From Ichthyophis bannanicus (lineage: Eukaryota; Chordata; Amphibia; Gymnophiona; Ichthyophiidae), in NCBI GenBank assembly GCA_033557465.1, contig CM066031.1, positions 177,599,043-177,663,042 of the forward strand: 64,000 nt of DNA, written 5' to 3'. The position numbers and the translations under genes were made by a program. The notes beneath the pieces are model-generated. The model was not told where the DNA came from and made no database searches. It saw only the letters and a list, made by a program, of their open reading frames with translations. Positions 53,790-63,600 of this stretch are shown piece after piece (the first letter of the stretch is position 1; every line of letters begins with the position of its first letter).

Positions 53790-54511
53790 GTTCATTCCCA
53801 CGTACTTGTTGAAATGTACTTTCTTCTGTGAACATTACCCTCTCCCACCATTCAGCAGATTTGTCTTTCTTCTTGCTACAAAACTGTATGCAGGCAGCAA
53901 TTTGTTTCCTGGTCATCATAGGCTTCTTGGCAGGTCTTCTGGCCACGAGTTTGAATTAATCCACAAGCCATCATCGGACAGATCTAGCACTTATCTTTAT
54001 TCCTTGATCATTAGCTAACTGAGCCACATGTTGAGATGAAGTACAGTATCTGGACTAGATGTAATAATGCTTTTGAGGAATCGGTCATCTCGTCCAGTAG
54101 TCATTCATCTGTGCCCACATTTCGAACGACATGTACGGCCACCTGATTTCAGAACATTCTGAACTGCACACCTTGATTTATGCAAATGTTTTGCAATAGC
54201 ACATTGTGAATATCCTTTAGCATGGAGTGTGACAACTTGTCCCTTTACAAAGTCATTAATATCACACTTTCTACCCATCTTGATTGTATATTTTACATGT
54301 AACTTTCAATCTTTTCCAAGTTGTAGAAATTCAAAACTTCATCCAAGAAACCTACTACACAGTGTAAGTAAACTAAAATGGACGCCAGACACATGGTGTG
54401 ACTAATCGCCATGCTGATTAAATAAGTAAGCACGTGTGACATCTCCACAGTACATTATTTAACAATAAATTGTAGAAAAAGATACCTGCCTTAATTTTCT
54501 GTTCACTACTG
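53790..54511 (-). pseudogene. Tc1-type transposase, N-terminal half and terminus, copy B
   Basis: This is the orthologue of 18991-19623, with about 75 bp (53970-54045) and a few bases near 54190 that copy A has lost. The terminus CAGTAGTGAACAG abuts the TA at 54512-54513. Confidence 0.78.
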
Positions 54512-54513
54512 TA

Positions 54514-55846
54514 CAGTATCAAATGCTGAGGATATATCGAGGAAAATGAGGATGAATGCATGTCTCATGTTGTCAATTCCTTGTATGATTGTGTCAAGTA
54601 GTGATGTTGATAGTTTTAACACCATGATGTGCTCTAAATCCATACTAATGTGGGTCAAGTGGGGCACTTGAGTCGATGAAGTCCTGAAGTTGTAGTAGTA
54701 CTAATTTTTCGATGATTTTGTATAGGAATGGAAGGCTACATATTGGTCTGTAAGATGTGGGGCAGGATTTATTTAGAGTGTTTTATTTCAAGATTGGGCG
54801 TATGGAAGCTCTTTTTAGGTTATTTGGTAGTTAACCTTGGAATATATGGTGTGAGCTCTGATTTTGTTGATTTGATCCAGCTGACAGGGCAAAGATCTAT
54901 GATGAGATAGTGGTATTCAATGATTTGATGCCGTGATCTATCTGGTCTTTGCTTGTTGGTGAGAATGAGATCCATGTCGGAGGGCCGGTTGGTTCTGGGT
55001 CATAGAAAGTTGTGTTGCAGATTGCCTTGATTTTTTATTTTTCTATGTAGTGATCGGCGAACTGTTGAGCACTTAGGTTACTCACTGCTGGGTTTTTGTC
55101 ATTCAGTTTCTTTATTAGGTTTTGGATTATGAGGAACAATTCCCTTGGCCAGTTAAGGGATTTAAATAGGAGTTCTGAGTAGTATTCTTTCTTTTTGTCT
55201 AGGAGGTTCTGATGGTAAGTTTTTAATTTGTTCATGTACTTGAGTCTGTCTTCATCAGACTTGGTGACTCTCCATTTTCTTTCAGCTTTTCTTAGGTTTT
55301 TCTTCATATGTTTCACGGATTGGGAGTACCAAGGTTGGGAATTTCTGATTTTTTTAAATCGGTTGTTTTGACGGTTTACTGATGCTGAACTTATAGTTCT
55401 GTTCCAAGTTGATGTGAGAGTATCAATATCATCACTGGTGGTTGAGAAATCTGGAATTATTTTTCTGATGAATTCATCTTTGTCAAATTTTTTAAATCTA
55501 TTATATGAAGAAATTTCTTTGGTGTCCTTCATTGGAGAGGTGTCTGGTTTAGTACTGAAATGTATGAGGCAGTGATCTGACCATGGGACTGGTTGAATAT
55601 TTATAATGGTTATGTTTCCGTTCTGAGACTAGGATTTAGGGTAGATAAGATCAAGGGTGTTGCCCTATGTGTGCATTGCGGTTTGGATTTTTTGTTCGTA
55701 TCCAACATCTTCCATTGCTTGAAGGAAGGATATGCATTGTACATTATTTAGTGATGCAAGGTTGAAGTCACCTAATATGATGTGTTCTTTGCCTGGTGGT
55801 ACCGCAGAGCATGCAGTTTCAATTATGTTGTCCAGTACATTAGGTT
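54514..55846 (-). pseudogene. L2-type LINE, minus strand, copy B, part left of E2
   Basis: This is the orthologue of 19626-20960 in copy A (linker frame 55532-55035; endonuclease part up to 55842). It is split by E2 in the endonuclease region and continues at 62934. Confidence 0.75.
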
Positions 55847-57523
55847 TGTAGCGCCCCTAGTGCCCGTACCTTGACCTTGAGGGTTTAAGGTAGGGCTAGC
55901 CTGGAGGTCATCTTGTAGTTGTGGGTGACCGAGTGAACAGGCAAGGCACGAATAGAGAAAATTTATTTCTTTATTAGGGTTTATTTCTCCCGCTCCAAAG
56001 ATAGGACTTTGTACAGGTTTTGAAGGGTAATATTTTATAGCCAAACAGAAAGTTGAAAAGAGACTGCTTCTTCAATAATGTCCAACTTAAATTTATATTC
56101 AAGACAGCCACATTCCTGGCATGTGGGTCTTATATTTTATCCAGCTACAAACAGGAAATTATAAAGTTCATGCAGTACAATTGAGTGAAAACAATCAGCT
56201 TATTTTCTTATCCCCATAAGCTCTTGGGTTCATGCACTCCAAACATGTACTATAGCACTTCTTATAGCAGATCACTACACAAGCTCTTGCTTCCCTTTAA
56301 ACCTTGTCTATGAGGCAGGTCGAGCAGTCCATGGGCTGGTCTAACATAGGCAAAGGATTTAACAGCGTTGCTTGGGGGTTTGGGCTTGACACTGTCTGCT
56401 CAGGAACAAGATGCTTTTCTAAGAAAGCGTGAAGCCCTCTTAATAATACTTGAGCTTGCTGGCTGTGAGGAGCAGGTGAGGGAACTGCTTCTCCTTGTGG
56501 TATACAGAGACTGGGAGGCTTTGCTTCATTCACAGCTATTCTACCGTTACACACACTCTCTTTAGGCACGGTGCTGTAATTACCCTTCCCCCACTTGTCT
56601 CTATCAGCAAGTGCTGGAAATCTTACATCATAGGCAGGCAGAGGGTTTTCCTTTGGCAATTCCCCTTTGGATGCTTCTAAAATCCTCTGGTAAATATCTC
56701 TGGTAAAGATATCTGCAGTATTTCTAAGGCTAGCTTCTTTACTGCTTTCTTCAGGAGTTTTAAAAGAGACACAAGGTTTAATTGCTGGAGGTTCTGGCTG
56801 TAGCCAACTGTCTGGATAGATCCTAGGCTTTCCCTGGGTTTCAGAACTACCAATAACACAGTTTGGCTTGTCATAAAAACTCTTATTGCAGTTAAAAGTA
56901 CCTTGATGAGGAATGCAGGGAGATTCTTCAACCGGCTGCCAGTATTTCCACGGCTGAGCTTCTGGTTCCAAACCGTTAGGCTTCCCACCTGGGTCTCTCT
57001 GTGCCACGCCCTCCTCTGAGTCCTGGAAGGTTTCCTGCTGCACTGAGCCTCTCTGGTATCTGTATCCTGGTTTGGTAAATGCTCCCCTCTGTGGTTCCTT
57101 TGGCTGGCTTCTCAACCAGTTCTGTTTCTCTAACCAGCTTGTCCTCTGGTTCTTTCTCTCCTTGGGATTTTCATTCCAACTCTTCCCCCCATACGCCTCT
57201 GTTGCTTTTCCAGCTGCCTTCTGGCTTTCTCTGTCTTTGCTGCTCTCTCGGTCTCTGTTTCTCCTCCTTCCTTCTCTGCCTCTACTTTCATTTTCCTTCT
57301 TCCTGTTATACAGGGTACGTCTGTCCTGGGAAGCCCACCTCCTAGCAGGGTGTGCCCAATCAGTGACCTCGCTCCTCCCTTCCCCCGGGTTAGGCTGATC
57401 TGACTGATTGTTCCCTTGTGATCTGTGCTGGGAAGGAATTTTACTGCCTCTTCCTGCAATACCAGGTCTTGCCACCGGGTCAGTATTTATTTCCATGGCT
57501 TCAGGTACTGCTGCAGCGTCACA
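55847..57523 (-). repeat. E2 3' LTR (1677 bp)
   Basis: On the minus strand it starts tgtgacgctg and ends gggcgctaca. It contains ORF-X at 56297-57496 and several AATAAA signals near 55960-55985 (minus strand). Confidence 0.92.
56297..57496 (-). CDS. ORF-X in the E2 3' LTR (399 aa)
   Basis: The Met codon overlaps the end of Gag-Pol in the -1 frame (the last pol codons span it). The N-terminus is rich in Arg, Glu, Ser and Asn with the shared DWAHPA motif, then a glutamine/proline-rich middle and an amphipathic segment (QQAQVLLRGLHAFLEKHL). It ends PMDCSTCLIDKV, matching the M-[DE]-C-x2-C motif of E1 and LTR3. No known domain was recognised. In this 3' copy it can be expressed from the element's own RNA by reinitiation or frameshifting; that is inference. 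Confidence 0.72.
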   Translation of the reverse strand: MEINTDPVARPGIAGRGSKIPSQHRSQGNNQSDQPNPGEGRSEVTDWAHPARRWASQDRRTLYNRKKENESRGREGRRRNRDRESSKDRESQKAAGKATEAYGGKSWNENPKERKNQRTSWLEKQNWLRSQPKEPQRGAFTKPGYRYQRGSVQQETFQDSEEGVAQRDPGGKPNGLEPEAQPWKYWQPVEESPCIPHQGTFNCNKSFYDKPNCVIGSSETQGKPRIYPDSWLQPEPPAIKPCVSFKTPEESSKEASLRNTADIFTRDIYQRILEASKGELPKENPLPAYDVRFPALADRDKWGKGNYSTVPKESVCNGRIAVNEAKPPSLCIPQGEAVPSPAPHSQQAQVLLRGLHAFLEKHLVPEQTVSSPNPQATLLNPLPMLDQPMDCSTCLIDKV

Positions 57524-60500
57524 GATCCCCCCCTTAAGATATCACGGGCTGGTTTAGGAGAATCCGGCCAGCACGTGATTCTACTAAGGGCATCAGCATT
57601 CTGATGAAGCTTGCCGGCACGGTGTTCCACCTGAAACTCAAAGGCTTGCAATGCCATAAACCACCGAGTAAGTCTGGAGTTGTGGTTGTGCATCTGGTTT
57701 AGCCAGCGTAAAGGTGCGTGGTCCGTGACCAGTATGAATCTCCTTCCCACTAAATAAAAACGAAGCGCATCGATAGCCCACTTAATAGCTAGGCACTCGC
57801 GTTCTATAGTGGAATAATTCCGCTCTGCTGGTAGCAGTCGTCTACTCAAAAATAGCACAGGGTGCTCTACCCCTTCATGTCTTTGTGATAAGATGGCCCC
57901 GAGACCCGTATCGGAGGCGTCAGTCTGGACAATGAAGGTTTTGGAGAAATCTACCCCCTTCAATACTGGAGCCTCACAAAGTTGTTTTTCCAATAGGTCA
58001 AACATCCTTTCTGCTTCTGCGCTCCATTTCACCTTATTTGGGGCGTTCTTCCGGAGCATCTCTGTCAGTGCGGCCGTTTTCTCAGAAAAATGTGGAATAA
58101 ACCTTCTATAATATCCCACTAGCCCCAAAAAACTCCGCAACTGCTTTTTGTTGATGGGTTTTGGGAATGCCTGCACACTGGCGATTTTATTCACAAGGGG
58201 TTTTACTGTTCCGCGGCCGACTACGTGGCCCAGATACTTCACCTCTTGACCGCCGAAGAGGCATTTTGCTGGGTTCAAGGTGAGGCCCGCATTTCGGATG
58301 GATAGTAGTACCGCTTCTATTTGCTGGAGATGCTGAGTCCAGGTCCCACTATGGATCACCACGTCGTCCATATAGGCGACCGCGTAGGCGTGATGAGGGC
58401 GAAGGACCATGTCCATGAGACGCTGGCATGTAGCGGCAGCGCCATGTAGGCCGAAAGGCATCCTCCTGAATTGATATAGGCCCACTGGGGTGCTGAAAGC
58501 GGTCTTCGGCCGGGCTTCTCTCGTGAGTGGGACTTGCCAATAACCCTTCGACATGTCTAGGGTCGTGAGGTACTTGGCTTGCCCCAAGCGGTCCAAGAGT
58601 TCCTCGATCCTCGGCATCGGGTACGAATCGAATCTGGATATCGAATTCACTTTCCGAAAATCGATGCAGAAACGGATCGATCCATCTGGTTTAGGAACCA
58701 TAACTATAGGGCTGTTCCACGGGCTACGGGACTCCTCAATCACCCCCATAGCCAGCATCTCTTTGACCTGCCGGATTACTTCATTCTTTTTAGCTTCCGG
58801 AAGTCTGTAAGGACGCTGTCTGACCACTTCCCCTGGCATTGTGACTAATTCATGGGCTATTAGTCTTGTTTCGCCCGGCATTGGGGTGAGGACATCCTTA
58901 TAGCGGGAGAGGACTTGTCCCAGCTCCTGCTTTTGGGCCCATGAAAGCCCTTCGTCTAAGCGCGGTTCCAGCGTCTGTTGGCAGTCCGTTAGCTGGGGTC
59001 CGAGGTCTTCCTCTTCTAAGTCCTCCCTCTCCACCGAAGCTGCTAAGCCCTGCCAACTGTTGGTCCCGGTTGACCCAAAGCCTTGTGTCCCTCTCATTGT
59101 TGTGGACAAATTAGGCACTTCTTCTACCGGGGGCATTCCGACGCGCTCACATATGAGCTGTGCTATACGGTCGCCATTCTTCACCCCGAAATTGGTTTTA
59201 CCAAAGTTAAAAAGAAGCACCTTTATGGAACCCCGGTAATCTGGGTCTATGACCCCTGCCCCAACATCTATAAAATGTTTAAGCGCTAGGCCTGACCGGG
59301 GAGCTAACCGGCCATAACAGCCGGCAGGCAGTTCCACCTGTAAAGCAGTGTCTATCAATGCCTTTCCCCCTGCGGGCACGACTATATCTTCCGCGCTGCT
59401 GAGGTCTAACCCTGCTGCGTTTGGTGTGGCTCTATTGGGGGCCCGCGCGCTAGGGGTCATTCTACAAAACTTTAAAACAAATTTAGACTTGTCTGCATCA
59501 CTACTCCTTGGAGTTTCCCTTCTTTTATTCTTACAGCTAGAAGGTATCAGCGGCCGTAGCACTGATTCTAGCTTTTGGGTGGCTAGTGCTGGCACTTCCT
59601 CGGGGTCTTCTTCTACTGGGGAACTTTCTCTTTCTCTTATCCCTTGCACTAGACCCTGATGAAACTGGGGCCAATCTTTGCCTAAAATCATGGAATGGGG
59701 GAGACGGGGTACTACTGCTAGCGGGATAGTTCTTAGGGTACCTAGGCCTGCTATAGATAGGTTGTATACCGGATAGGAGGACGTTCCTCCATGCACACAC
59801 CTAATCTTTACTTCATCAGCAGGAGGAATTCTTTCCGGGGCCAGTTGGTCCTCTATAGTTCTCCAGAATTCCTCCGAGATCATACTTAGTTCTGCCCCAG
59901 AATCCAGCAATGCTTGTGTAGTGACCCCCTGTATTGACACAGGCAACAGAAATCCCGGTCTATTCTCTGAACAGCTATCTGCCACAAACGCAGTTTTCAT
60001 ACGACAAAACTTTTGTATATGACCTAGCTGTCCACATTTATAACATTTTACTCTACATGCTGTATCTTTCCTAAGAGGCATGCAAATACCGAGAGGATCC
60101 TCCTGTACCTTCCTTGTCCTTTCGGATCCTCCTTGACTCCAATCCTTGAAAGGGGTGCCCCCTCTCTGGGCCGTTAACTCGGCCTCTACAAATCTCTCCG
60201 AGAGAGACACGGCCTTTTGGGTTGTTCTACAATTTTGGAGGACCAAGAAGGTACGGATCTCTGAGGGTAGTGCCTCCATATACTGTTCTAGGATTAGCTC
60301 GTCCAGAAGGGAGTCCATGGATCTCCTTTCTGGATTCAGCCATTTATATAATAAACCCCTTATCCTATGATATAAGGACTTTGGCGTCTCACTCTGTCTG
60401 AGCCTCACACTCCTCAGACGAGAGCGGTATATCAGGGGAGTGAGACCTAGTCTCTCCCTAATTGCCCTTTTCACTTCTTCAAAACTCCCAGCCAAGTCAG

Positions 60501-60894
60501 CTGGCATGGCACGATAGGCCGCCATGGCTTCCCCAGTGAGACAAGCGGCTAGCCTTAAGGCCCATTGCTCTTTTGGCCATAAGCTTAGCCGTGCTACCCT
60601 TTCAAAACTTTCTAGGTAGTCATCAATGTCATCTTGGCTGGTAAGTTGTCCAAAGTTAAATAAGACTCCTGTGCTCACAGGCAGCTCATTTGTATTCAAA
60701 GGTAAACCTGTATTAGGAACTGGTACAGTAGCTTGTTTTCTTTCACGTAAATACTCCTCCAATAAAGTCAGAAGGGGCTGCTGCTGTTCCTTTAACTGGT
60801 CGGCGGCTCTCTGCTGGGCCTCCAGAGAAAGGTCAGACTGGCGCTTCAACTGTGTCGCCATCCAGGTGAAAATTTCTTTCGGATTCAATTCCAT
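57487..60894 (-). CDS. E2 Gag-Pol polyprotein (SCAN-like capsid, CCHC, protease, dUTPase, RT, RNase H)
   Basis: 1135 residues. Capsid about 75-240 with a SCAN-like part (about 140-238, KWLNPERRSMDSLLDELILE); CCHC knuckle 284-297; protease LLDSGAELS (329-337); dUTPase about 475-610 (APRSGLA, GVIDPDYRG, GDRIAQLICE, GFGSTG; first motif AGLDL instead of AGYDL); RT with LDMSKGYWQV and YMDD (841-844); RNase H (TDAS 991-994, TDHAPLRWL, NADALSR). The protein ends 12 codons into the 3' LTR, because the polypurine G run is one base shorter than in E1. It is clearly homologous to E1 along its whole length, but much diverged. All catalytic motifs look intact. Confidence 0.92.
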   Translation of the reverse strand: MELNPKEIFTWMATQLKRQSDLSLEAQQRAADQLKEQQQPLLTLLEEYLRERKQATVPVPNTGLPLNTNELPVSTGVLFNFGQLTSQDDIDDYLESFERVARLSLWPKEQWALRLAACLTGEAMAAYRAMPADLAGSFEEVKRAIRERLGLTPLIYRSRLRSVRLRQSETPKSLYHRIRGLLYKWLNPERRSMDSLLDELILEQYMEALPSEIRTFLVLQNCRTTQKAVSLSERFVEAELTAQRGGTPFKDWSQGGSERTRKVQEDPLGICMPLRKDTACRVKCYKCGQLGHIQKFCRMKTAFVADSCSENRPGFLLPVSIQGVTTQALLDSGAELSMISEEFWRTIEDQLAPERIPPADEVKIRCVHGGTSSYPVYNLSIAGLGTLRTIPLAVVPRLPHSMILGKDWPQFHQGLVQGIRERESSPVEEDPEEVPALATQKLESVLRPLIPSSCKNKRRETPRSSDADKSKFVLKFCRMTPSARAPNRATPNAAGLDLSSAEDIVVPAGGKALIDTALQVELPAGCYGRLAPRSGLALKHFIDVGAGVIDPDYRGSIKVLLFNFGKTNFGVKNGDRIAQLICERVGMPPVEEVPNLSTTMRGTQGFGSTGTNSWQGLAASVEREDLEEEDLGPQLTDCQQTLEPRLDEGLSWAQKQELGQVLSRYKDVLTPMPGETRLIAHELVTMPGEVVRQRPYRLPEAKKNEVIRQVKEMLAMGVIEESRSPWNSPIVMVPKPDGSIRFCIDFRKVNSISRFDSYPMPRIEELLDRLGQAKYLTTLDMSKGYWQVPLTREARPKTAFSTPVGLYQFRRMPFGLHGAAATCQRLMDMVLRPHHAYAVAYMDDVVIHSGTWTQHLQQIEAVLLSIRNAGLTLNPAKCLFGGQEVKYLGHVVGRGTVKPLVNKIASVQAFPKPINKKQLRSFLGLVGYYRRFIPHFSEKTAALTEMLRKNAPNKVKWSAEAERMFDLLEKQLCEAPVLKGVDFSKTFIVQTDASDTGLGAILSQRHEGVEHPVLFLSRRLLPAERNYSTIERECLAIKWAIDALRFYLVGRRFILVTDHAPLRWLNQMHNHNSRLTRWFMALQAFEFQVEHRAGKLHQNADALSRITCWPDSPKPARDILRGGSVTLQQYLKPWK
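57524..57537 (-). promoter_or_regulatory. E2 polypurine tract with seven G
   Basis: On the minus strand TTAAGGGGGGGATC lies directly before the 3' LTR. One G fewer than in E1 puts Gag-Pol out of frame with ORF-X. Confidence 0.85.
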
Positions 60895-61228
60895 TTTGAA
60901 AATTCCTGTAAGGAAAACAAAAACACAGGACCCAAGTGCGATATCTCAACACTTCTATGTGTTTAAAAAAAAAAAAAACAGGAATTTTCCCTTTTTTTTT
61001 TTTTTTTTCACTTTCCCCTATTACCACTAGGGGACCTCTCCTTCCAGTATCCTCCACCACCCGGGGCGGATACCCTTTACCTGGTGATGGTGTATATGAA
61101 GCACTTCAGGATTGGCTCCTGTAGCCGTTCCGCAGTCGTTTTCCTCCTCAGCTGGGCTTGTCAGCTCTTCGGCCGGGGTCCAGCGGGAAATAAGTTCTTC
61201 TGCAGTGGCACCTTTTCGCCTGTAGGAG

Positions 61229-61247
61229 AATCCTAAAAACTACGCCA
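61229..61247 (-). promoter_or_regulatory. E2 primer binding site, probably tRNA-Ser type
   Basis: Five bases after the 5' LTR the minus strand reads TGGCGTAGTTTTTAGGATT. The first nine bases and the AGGATT end match the serine tRNA complement TGGCGTAGTCGGCAGGATT; four bases in the middle differ. Confidence 0.55.
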
Positions 61248-61252
61248 CTCTA

Positions 61253-62929
61253 TGTAGCGCCCCTAGTGCCCGTACCTTGACCTTGAGGGTTTAAGGTAGG
61301 GCTAGCCTGGAGGTCATCTTGTAGTTGTGGGTGACCGAGTGAACAGGCAAGGCACGAATAGAGAAAATTTATTTCTTTATTAGGGTTTATTTCTCCCGCT
61401 CCAAAGATAGGACTTTGTACAGGTTTTGAAGGGTAATATTTTATAGCCAAACAGAAAGTTGAAAAGAGACTGCTTCTTCAATAATGTCCAACTTAAATTT
61501 ATATTCAAGACAGCCACATTCCTGGCATGTGGGTCTTATATTTTATCCAGCTACAAACAGGAAATTATAAAGTTCATGCAGTACAATTGAGTGAAAACAA
61601 TCAGCTTATTTTCTTATCCCCATAAGCTCTTGGGTTCATGCACTCCAAACATGTACTATAGCACTTCTTATAGCAGATCACTACACAAGCTCTTGCTTCC
61701 CTTTAAACCTTGTCTATGAGGCAGGTCGAGCAGTCCATGGGCTGGTCTAACATAGGCAAAGGATTTAACAGCGTTGCTTGGGGGTTTGGGCTTGACACTG
61801 TCTGCTCAGGAACAAGATGCTTTTCTAAGAAAGCGTGAAGCCCTCTTAATAATACTTGAGCTTGCTGGCTGTGAGGAGCAGGTGAGGAAACTGCTTCTCC
61901 TTGTGGTATACAGAGACTGGGAGGCTTTGCTTCATTCACAGCTATTCTACCGTTACACACACTCTCTTTAGGCACGGTGCTGTAATTACCCTTCCCCCAC
62001 TTGTCTCTATCAGCAAGTGCTGGAAATCTTACATCATAGGCAGGCAGAGGGTTTTCCTTTGGCAATTCCCCTTTGGATGCTTCTAAAATCCTCTGGTAAA
62101 TATCTCTGGTAAAGATATCTGCAGTATTTCTAAGGCTAGCTTCTTTACTGCTTTCTTCAGGAGTTTTAAAAGAGACACAAGGTTTAATTGCTGGAGGTTC
62201 TGGCTGTAGCCAACTGTCTGGATAGATCCTAGGCTTTCCCTGGGTTTCAGAACTACCAATAACACAGTTTGGCTTGTCATAAAAACTCTTATTGCAGTTA
62301 AAAGTACCTTGATGAGGAATGCAGGGAGATTCTTCAACCGGCTGCCAGTATTTCCACGGCTGAGCTTCTGGTTCCAAACCGTTAGGCTTCCCACCTGGGT
62401 CTCTCTGTGCCACGCCCTCCTCTGAGTCCTGGAAGGTTTCCTGCTGCACTGAGCCTCTCTGGTATCTGTATCCTGGTTTGGTAAATGCTCCCCTCTGTGG
62501 TTCCTTTGGCTGGCTTCTCAACCAGTTCTGTTTCTCTAACCAGCTTGTCCTCTGGTTCTTTCTCTCCTTGGGATTTTCATTCCAACTCTTCCCCCCATAC
62601 GCCTCTGTTGCTTTTCCAGCTGCCTTCTGGCTTTCTCTGTCTTTGCTGCTCTCTCGGTCTCTGTTTCTCCTCCTTCCTTCTCTGCCTCTACTTTCATTTT
62701 CCTTCTTCCTGTTATACAGGGTACGTCTGTCCTGGGAAGCCCACCTCCTAGCAGGGTGTGCCCAATCAGTGACCTCGCTCCTCCCTTCCCCCGGGTTAGG
62801 CTGATCTGACTGATTGTTCCCTTGTGATCTGTGCTGGGAAGGAATTTTACTGCCTCTTCCTGCAATACCAGGTCTTGCCACCGGGTCAGTATTTATTTCC
62901 ATGGCTTCAGGTACTGCTGCAGCGTCACA
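61253..62929 (-). repeat. E2 5' LTR (1677 bp)
   Basis: Nearly identical to the 3' LTR, with ORF-X at 61703-62902. The TGTAGTTGTGG block near 61320 (plus strand) is shared with the E1 and solo LTRs. Confidence 0.92.
61703..62902 (-). CDS. ORF-X in the E2 5' LTR (399 aa)
   Basis: Identical to the 3' LTR copy except for one Pro-to-Ser difference near the C-terminal third. It lies upstream of the likely transcription start, so it may be silent except as the template copy in U3. Confidence 0.7.
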   Translation of the reverse strand: MEINTDPVARPGIAGRGSKIPSQHRSQGNNQSDQPNPGEGRSEVTDWAHPARRWASQDRRTLYNRKKENESRGREGRRRNRDRESSKDRESQKAAGKATEAYGGKSWNENPKERKNQRTSWLEKQNWLRSQPKEPQRGAFTKPGYRYQRGSVQQETFQDSEEGVAQRDPGGKPNGLEPEAQPWKYWQPVEESPCIPHQGTFNCNKSFYDKPNCVIGSSETQGKPRIYPDSWLQPEPPAIKPCVSFKTPEESSKEASLRNTADIFTRDIYQRILEASKGELPKENPLPAYDVRFPALADRDKWGKGNYSTVPKESVCNGRIAVNEAKPPSLCIPQGEAVSSPAPHSQQAQVLLRGLHAFLEKHLVPEQTVSSPNPQATLLNPLPMLDQPMDCSTCLIDKV

Positions 62930-62933
62930 GGTT

Positions 62934-63600
62934 CAGCAGAAAGTGGTCTGTATATTAGAGTTATTGCAAGTTTTCTTGTGCTGATGGTTAGCATGTCTGA
63001 GGCCTCGTTACTTGAGGAGGATATTTGTTGGTCACCTAGTGATGTTTTGCATTGGATAATTACTCCTCCGCCCTTTTTGTTAAGTCTTGCACAGTGATAT
63101 ATATTGTATTCTGGTGTTTTCAGTTGGTTGAGGATTACCGTGTCAGTGTCGTAGAGGCATGTTTCGGTTAGACATATGAAGTCTGGTTTAGAGACCTTCA
63201 GAAGGTCATGTATGATGGTGATTTTCTTCTTTAGTGATTTTGCATTTATTAGAAACCATTTTAATGGTTCAGGGTGTTCTTTCCTGTGTGGTGTGGTGTT
63301 TCATTGGGATGGTTGTGTTTTTATGGGTATGAGCCGAGATGGTCTTGGGTATTGGAGGTAGAGAAAGGGGTGTATTGTACCAATTTCCCTTTGTTTAAAA
63401 TGATAGGGTACTATTAGTATAAGCTGTCGAGACTGGTAATATGAAAGGGAGTTGGTTTGGTTGAATGAGTTGCAGATTAGAATGGAGAGTAGGAAGGCTG
63501 CTGAGATTGTCGACATTATTACAGTTGTAATTGTTACAATGTGTTCTAGATGTCTGAGGGATACAATGTGATAAAATGTGTTCTATTGGAACAGTAGTTG
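62934..63600 (-). pseudogene. L2-type LINE, minus strand, copy B, part right of E2
   Basis: This continues the L2 endonuclease region interrupted at 55842 and matches 20965-21640 of copy A. Only short frames remain. Confidence 0.7.

Larger units (their letters stand above)
55847..62929 (-). mobile_element. E2: complete Ty3/gypsy-type retrotransposon, relative of E1
   Basis: The element is 7083 bp: LTR 55847-57523, internal region 57524-61252, LTR 61253-62929. Both LTRs are 1677 bp; one difference was noticed (a Pro/Ser codon change in ORF-X near 56480 and 61886). Ends are TG...CA and the target duplication is GGTT (55843-55846 and 62930-62933). Copy A shows the empty site TTAGGTTCAGC near 20958-20968. 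Gene order matches E1, with no integrase. Confidence 0.93.
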
